A stretch of 35,327 nt of DNA from Hofstenia miamia (Eukaryota > Xenacoelomorpha > Acoela > Hofsteniidae): positions 99,586-134,912 of the forward strand of contig CABFPE010001048.1 in assembly GCA_900660155.1 (NCBI GenBank), given 5' to 3'. Shown here piece after piece: positions 31,197-35,327 of this stretch; within the stretch, counting starts at the first letter, position 1, and every line of letters starts with the position of its first letter. Both the position numbers and the translations under genes were made by a program. Below the pieces are notes generated by a model, which made no database searches, was not told the DNA's origin, and was given only the letters and a program-made list of their open reading frames with translations.

Positions 31197-32621
31197 TTAA
31201 TCAACGCTTTCAAAAATGGTCATTGCACTGTAATCACTTTCATCGTCTCCCGGATAATGAGTTTGGGTAGATTTATCAAAGAATATTATCAATTGTTTTT
31301 TAACTTTCATTGTTAAAAAATTATATATAATCCAGGCAATAAGTACGGCAAAACCTGTTGGAAAAACGACTTGCAACAAGGAATAATCAGGTGCATCACA
31401 TTTGATGTTATGGTTAAAACACTCCACTTGACTAACAACATATTGTTCTCCACAAAGAAAATGAATTCTTTTTTGTAAGCTTGCATCACATGCAGTCAAT
31501 TTTGAGGAAATTATTTTAATGTTCTTGAGTTGTTTGACATCAATCAATGGGCATGATGTTAGAGATTGATGAAGTCCACCAAAATGAAATTTACTGTTAG
31601 AAATGGTGACATTTCCCGATTTTTTCTTAAATGCAAATAAAGTGAAATTATTCAAAGAGAACTCTTCATTGTCCAACAAATAATTACCTTTTTTAAAAGA
31701 ATTGTCATCTATAACGTTATCAAATGTATTCTCACTATACAAATTATGCGTCATTTGAATGTGCTTGGGAGCTGCACGCATAAATAAAAATACTTTTATG
31801 AAGTTGTACTTTATCCGATTATTGAAAATATTCATTGTTGTAGGCATTTCAGAGTCGCACTTGAAAAAATGACTAATATTAAAATTCATGGATACAGTAT
31901 TGTCATGGAAGGAAATATTGGAATTGACGGTCCATAAAATGTCTCTAATGTTAGCATTGAATTTAATTATGTTATTGGCAAAAGTCATAGTTGAGTTTAA
32001 AACCAGAATAAATGTCTGAAGTTTCTTCATATAAATGATGGAATTATTTGCGAAAACAATGCTGTTATGATAATTTTTATTGCTTGCAAAAGATAAAGGC
32101 CGATATGCCTTAAGCCTCCTAAATATTGAATTGGAAATTGAGATGTTGAAAGTAGAAACATACACATTGAATATTGTTTCATCATCTCTATCTTGTAACT
32201 GGTTTTCATCAACAAAAACACAGTTATCTACATGCAGGATGAGATGTGTCGATTTTTCTGAAAAAATCGAAAGGAAACTGTTGCCGTCATAATTAATATA
32301 AACATTTGTCAGTGAAAGGCTTTTAACTCTGAATGTTGGATAACCATGTATAATTTTTAAATCTTTAAAACTTACAGAAGACTGTTCATGAAAGAATGGA
32401 ATGTGATTTTTCCCAAGTGATGCATTTGGATTAAGTCCCAAATATTTAGTGTTTCTCCATTTGTATATCATTCTAACATTTTCATTTATATGACATTCCA
32501 ATTCTACATCTTTATCACCTTCAATCTTCTCAAAATCATCCTTGTTGCAGATTCTTGTATGAGAAGAGAGGACATTTTCAAAGTATAAAATGATAACTAT
32601 AACATATTTAGTAACATGCAT
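31197..32621 (-). CDS. Type I membrane protein with beta-helix-like ectodomain and YxxM tail
   Basis: A 474-residue protein in one frame. Residues 1-20 form a signal peptide (hydrophobic YVIVIILYF, then SS). The ectodomain (21-413) has nine Cys and at least eight N-glycosylation sequons (N66, N159, N192, N209, N235, N248, N325, N337). It repeats a pattern of about 22-25 residues: NSIVFANNSI, NSTMTFANNII, NSNISFHDNTV, TTMNIFNNRI, NVTISNSKFHF. Asn ladders with alternating hydrophobic residues suggest a parallel beta-helix. A membrane span (about 415-436) and a basic stop-transfer (KVKKQ) follow. The tail carries YSAM at 464-467, a YxxM or YxxPhi motif. I do not recognise the family; a cell-surface receptor or adhesion role is inference from topology. 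Two broken paralogues lie at 15617-18045. TTTTCTAAG just before the ATG may be a splice acceptor. Confidence 0.85.
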   Translation of the reverse strand: MHVTKYVIVIILYFENVLSSHTRICNKDDFEKIEGDKDVELECHINENVRMIYKWRNTKYLGLNPNASLGKNHIPFFHEQSSVSFKDLKIIHGYPTFRVKSLSLTNVYINYDGNSFLSIFSEKSTHLILHVDNCVFVDENQLQDRDDETIFNVYVSTFNISISNSIFRRLKAYRPLSFASNKNYHNSIVFANNSIIYMKKLQTFILVLNSTMTFANNIIKFNANIRDILWTVNSNISFHDNTVSMNFNISHFFKCDSEMPTTMNIFNNRIKYNFIKVFLFMRAAPKHIQMTHNLYSENTFDNVIDDNSFKKGNYLLDNEEFSLNNFTLFAFKKKSGNVTISNSKFHFGGLHQSLTSCPLIDVKQLKNIKIISSKLTACDASLQKRIHFLCGEQYVVSQVECFNHNIKCDAPDYSLLQVVFPTGFAVLIAWIIYNFLTMKVKKQLIIFFDKSTQTHYPGDDESDYSAMTIFESVD

Positions 32622-33430
32622 CTTAGAAAACTAATGCTTAATGCGGGAAATTTTTGCATTTATTAATCTTGAAGGATTCAAAATTCTATAGAAATTAAAA
32701 CAAACTATTAAATTTCTACGCGTCAAGAATAATTAATTAATTCAAGAGACATTCAACAAACTACTAAATTTCAACATGCAAAAGGATATTTAATTAACGC
32801 AAAAATATTAATAAAAAATTACCAATAAAAATGCACTAATGACTACAACCTTAATTAAAATTTGTATGCATGTAGATGTGATTATATAAAGACCAGAGTA
32901 ATGTATTCCAATTTTCTAGGGCATGTTGTTTGTGTAACAGTAGCACATTAATTTTTTTCTTAAATCATTTAAAATTATTTTTTATCTTTTCTGGAAATTC
33001 TAAAGAATTCCAAAGTTTGAGGAGTTTGCTTTTGCATGAAGGTCAATATTTTCGGTCTTCTATACTGATTTAATCATTTAGGAAATCAAGAAAAGGTTAA
33101 CATTGAATAAATTTGATCATCAACAAATTTGACAGAAAGGAGTTAAAATTTTGTATTATTTGCGATAATCAGTCACAGAGGGATGTTTATAAGCAAAATT
33201 TGAGGTTTCTATTGCCCTATTGTAGGGATTGTGTAAATAGTTGACGGCTTTTGTTCATTTTTAGATGGTTATCATCAAAAAAATATGTCCCTAATTTTTA
33301 AATGGTTGATTGTGTTTGGATTTTGTTAATAATCAGGTATCATCAGTGTACTGATAAATTTTACAATTTTCAACGTTAGCTGTCATATCGTTTGCATATA
33401 ATGGGAATACCACTGATTGAATACTATTTT
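32622..33430. other. 5' flank of the beta-helix gene
   Basis: AT-rich, no recognisable frame. It should contain the promoter of the minus-strand gene, but no core element stands out against the base composition. Confidence 0.4.
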
Positions 33431-34020
33431 TAACAGGTCAATCTCTACGATGTTTTCTGTCAAACGGTAGCGAACCAGAAGGCTTCTTAAACATCACAGA
33501 ATATTTGCGCCCAGATACTACATTCAATACTTGAGCCTAGTGAATCTTTATAGACAAATTAATGTTATGAGCACCCAAAACCTTTTCAATAGCAAATTTA
33601 TAATGAATCAAAGAACAAATAAATGCATTAACAAATATAGAATTAGGGAGTCGGCCTGGCAAAAATCTTACACAGTAATTTCTACAAACCTGTTGAACAG
33701 TTTAGACAATAACATAAGAAACGCAAAGAACATAAAGTTACTTAAAAGATTGTTAAAAGAAAACTTATTAAACAAACAATACGCTTTTCGAACATCAAAT
33801 AGGCTGCATGTATGGCAGAATGAGAGAGTGATATAATTGTAAATATGTATATTGGGTGTTTTTATTTAAATTTTTATCTGTAGTTTGTAGCCTAGTTTGG
33901 TTTGTACATTAATATATATATTGTATAGTATACATTTTGTAAATAGTGTTTACATCATATATATATTGTACTACATTGTATACAAACGAATAAAGGCTAA
34001 TTAACATTATTGCAAAAAAA
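33431..34020 (+). pseudogene. Non-LTR retrotransposon 3' end: RT carboxyl terminus, UTR and A-tail
   Basis: From 33471 (after an in-frame TAG) to the stop at 33834-33836 the plus strand is open for 121 codons: RRLLKHHRIFAPRYYIQYL, then SLVNLYRQIN, then NLLNSLDNNIRNAKNIKLLK with RLLKENLL. This order (an I..R..I..L..LY block, then LLNSLxxxIRNA and a basic LK-rich end) fits the carboxyl end of non-LTR reverse-transcriptase proteins. The UTR that follows has AATAAA at 33989-33994 and, 20 bases on, a run of seven A (34014-34020), as left by reverse transcription of a polyadenylated RNA. The polymerase core is missing. A retrocopied host gene is the less likely alternative. Confidence 0.55.
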
Positions 34021-34163
34021 TGGGTTTTTAAACAGTGCCTTGTGAAACACCCAGATCTGAACGAGGTAGTCAAATTTTTTCCCATTTAATGCGACCCTTT
34101 TCTTCCTACGTTTGAAAAAATTATTTTTTAGTTTAGTTGCATCCCAGGAAATCCATATTTTCC

Positions 34164-34568
34164 TGATTTCCTTTCAAAAATTTCAAAATTTATAGAATTA
34201 AATCCTTTCTATGGTCAAGTAGGGCAACGCAACAGCATTCAGATCTATCGAGCTATATTTGTTCAGTAGTTGAAAAATTACAATAACAATACTAGTTACT
34301 ATACCCGGGGAAGAACCAAAAATTTTTCAANAGATAGAGAGTGAGCAGATGCACAAGGAGTTCAGACAAGAAGAAGAAGTAATCACAACGGCAAAGCTAA
34401 NTGATTTCCTTTCAAAAATTTCAAAATTTATAGAATTAAATCCTTTCTATGGTCAAGTAGGGCAACGCAACAGCATTCAGATCTATCGAGCTATATTTGT
34501 TCAGTAGTTGAAAAATTACAATAACAATACTAGTTACTATACCCGGGGAAGAACCAAAAATTTTTCAA
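34164..34568. repeat. Exact 167-bp repeat around two N's (assembly scar) with a 69-bp island
   Basis: 34164-34330 appears identical to 34402-34568. The first copy ends at N (34331) and the second begins after N (34401). Between the N's sit 69 bases of clearly different, G+C-richer composition, open in one frame (SEQMHKEFRQEEEVITTAKL). The exact repeat and single N's indicate a scaffolding or gap-filling join rather than a biological duplication. Confidence 0.85.
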
Positions 34569-34722
34569 ACGGTTTTCTAAATGGATGTGCTATAGCAAAA
34601 TGTCCATAATTTTTGGGATTCATTGTGTCACCTGTTTTATATATTAGAGAAATACTTGGAGATTTTGAAATACGTGATAATTCAATATCAACAAATGCAA
34701 AAAGATAATTTTCAATGAACAA
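34537..34722 (-). pseudogene. Non-LTR reverse transcriptase fragment (amino part of RT domain)
   Basis: A 61-codon frame with SLIYKTGDTMNPKNYGHFA, then HPFRKPFEKFL. It matches the start of the reverse-transcriptase domain in non-LTR elements, usually written as xPIxKKGDxxxxxNYRPIxL followed by KxxEK. Here the Arg-Pro of NYRP is replaced by Gly-His. It breaks off inside the repeated segment next to the N gap, so the rest may have been lost in assembly. The upstream minus-strand frame at 34859-35077 may belong to the same element but is not recognisable. Confidence 0.55.
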
Positions 34723-34739
34723 ATAAAAGAATTGTTTAA

Positions 34740-35276
34740 TAATATTTTAATAATAATAATTTTTATGTTTATGCAATAACTGCAAAAAATTATTTAATTG
34801 TTGTAAATATTAATAATTCGCTTTATATTAATGTTATTCTACAGTATTGTATACTTATCTACAGTTTAATAAAGCCTAGTAGTAGTAGTAATAAAACATG
34901 GAATGTTAGGTGTTGAGGTAGATTTGTTAATATCGATATTTTTACAATATAAGCTGATCCAGCAATATTAGCAAGTCTAAAATAAAAAAATTTCTTTTTA
35001 GATGCAAATATTTGTTTATGTTTCACTGGTGACTCAGAAAATTTAAATTTTACTAGATCGCTGAAAGTTTCAAACATTAAACTTAAATTTTTCTTACTGC
35101 CTGTAATTGTTTGTTTTAGCTGTTTTATTTTACTCTTAATGTGGTTTATGTTGCCAGTACTTCATTTTTTTTTCGTGTAGATATACGTTTTCAGAAAAGA
35201 TACGGCATTTTGCATCAAATTTTTTAGTCATAAGGTTTTTAATTACTTTTCTTGAACTTCGGCATTGTCAATTGTA

Positions 35277-35278
<2 letters not shown>
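34740..35278. other. AT-rich, possible decayed minus-strand coding
   Basis: On the minus strand SRKVIKNLMTKKFDAKCRIF and YLHEKKMKYWQHKPH (about 35135-35260) appear to continue, after a frame change, as IKSKIKQLKQTITGSKKN and FETFSDLVKFKFSE (34990-35140). The charged, helix-like character suggests a former protein, perhaps part of a transposon. I do not recognise it. Confidence 0.25.

Positions 35279-35327
<49 letters not shown>
35279..35327. repeat. (AAT)n microsatellite at the window end
   Basis: Sixteen or so AAT/TAA units running off the right edge. Confidence 0.95.

Noticed and set aside
31197..32621. Immunoglobulin domain in the amino part of the membrane protein (Cys43 and Trp55)
   Set aside because: The next Cys is about 90 residues on and no DxAxYxC motif is present; the repeats fit a beta-helix better.

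Overview
The window looks like animal nuclear DNA from an AT-rich genome (about 70% A+T by eye). The evidence is a rhodopsin-class GPCR, a calmodulin-like EF-hand protein and a dense mix of animal-type transposons (mariner, pogo, hAT, piggyBac, non-LTR retrotransposons). Single-exon GPCR and membrane-protein genes in very AT-rich, repeat-rich DNA would fit a cnidarian of the Hydra type, but nothing here fixes the species. No rRNA, tRNA or CRISPR array was seen.

Only three genes look intact, all on the minus strand and apparently single-exon in their coding part: a calmodulin-like EF-hand protein (5822-6295), a class A GPCR (23864-24787) and a 474-residue type I membrane protein (31197-32621). 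The last has a signal peptide, a beta-helix-like ectodomain, one membrane span and a tail with a YxxM motif. It belongs to a local family: two broken paralogues (P1 about 15617-16235, P2 about 16236-18045) lie 13-15 kb away in the same orientation. DNA beyond the 3' side of the genes is also duplicated (13673-14775 against 29944-30780), so a block of gene plus flank was copied and then decayed on one side.

Transposons explain much of the rest. Three hAT-type insertions have near-perfect ends and 7/8 or 8/8 target-site duplications (TSDs): 4542-4623, 7062-7290 and 18794-19158. A fourth, at 14130-14386, can be checked against its empty paralogous site. A 2684-bp hAT-like element with perfect 8-bp TSDs (19480-22163) has no recognisable transposase. 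There are also a TTAA-flanked piggyBac-type MITE (14843-15332), a TA-flanked element (2402-3211), a decayed pogo transposase (11790-12860), a mariner remnant (1-726), and several non-LTR reverse-transcriptase fragments (27991-28745, 29487-29879, 33431-34020, 34537-34722).

Both ends carry assembly scars: exact 170-bp and 167-bp repeats sit beside N characters. The remaining intergenic DNA is AT-rich and mostly featureless, with AT, ATCT and AAT microsatellites and a few short coding-like patches I could not identify.
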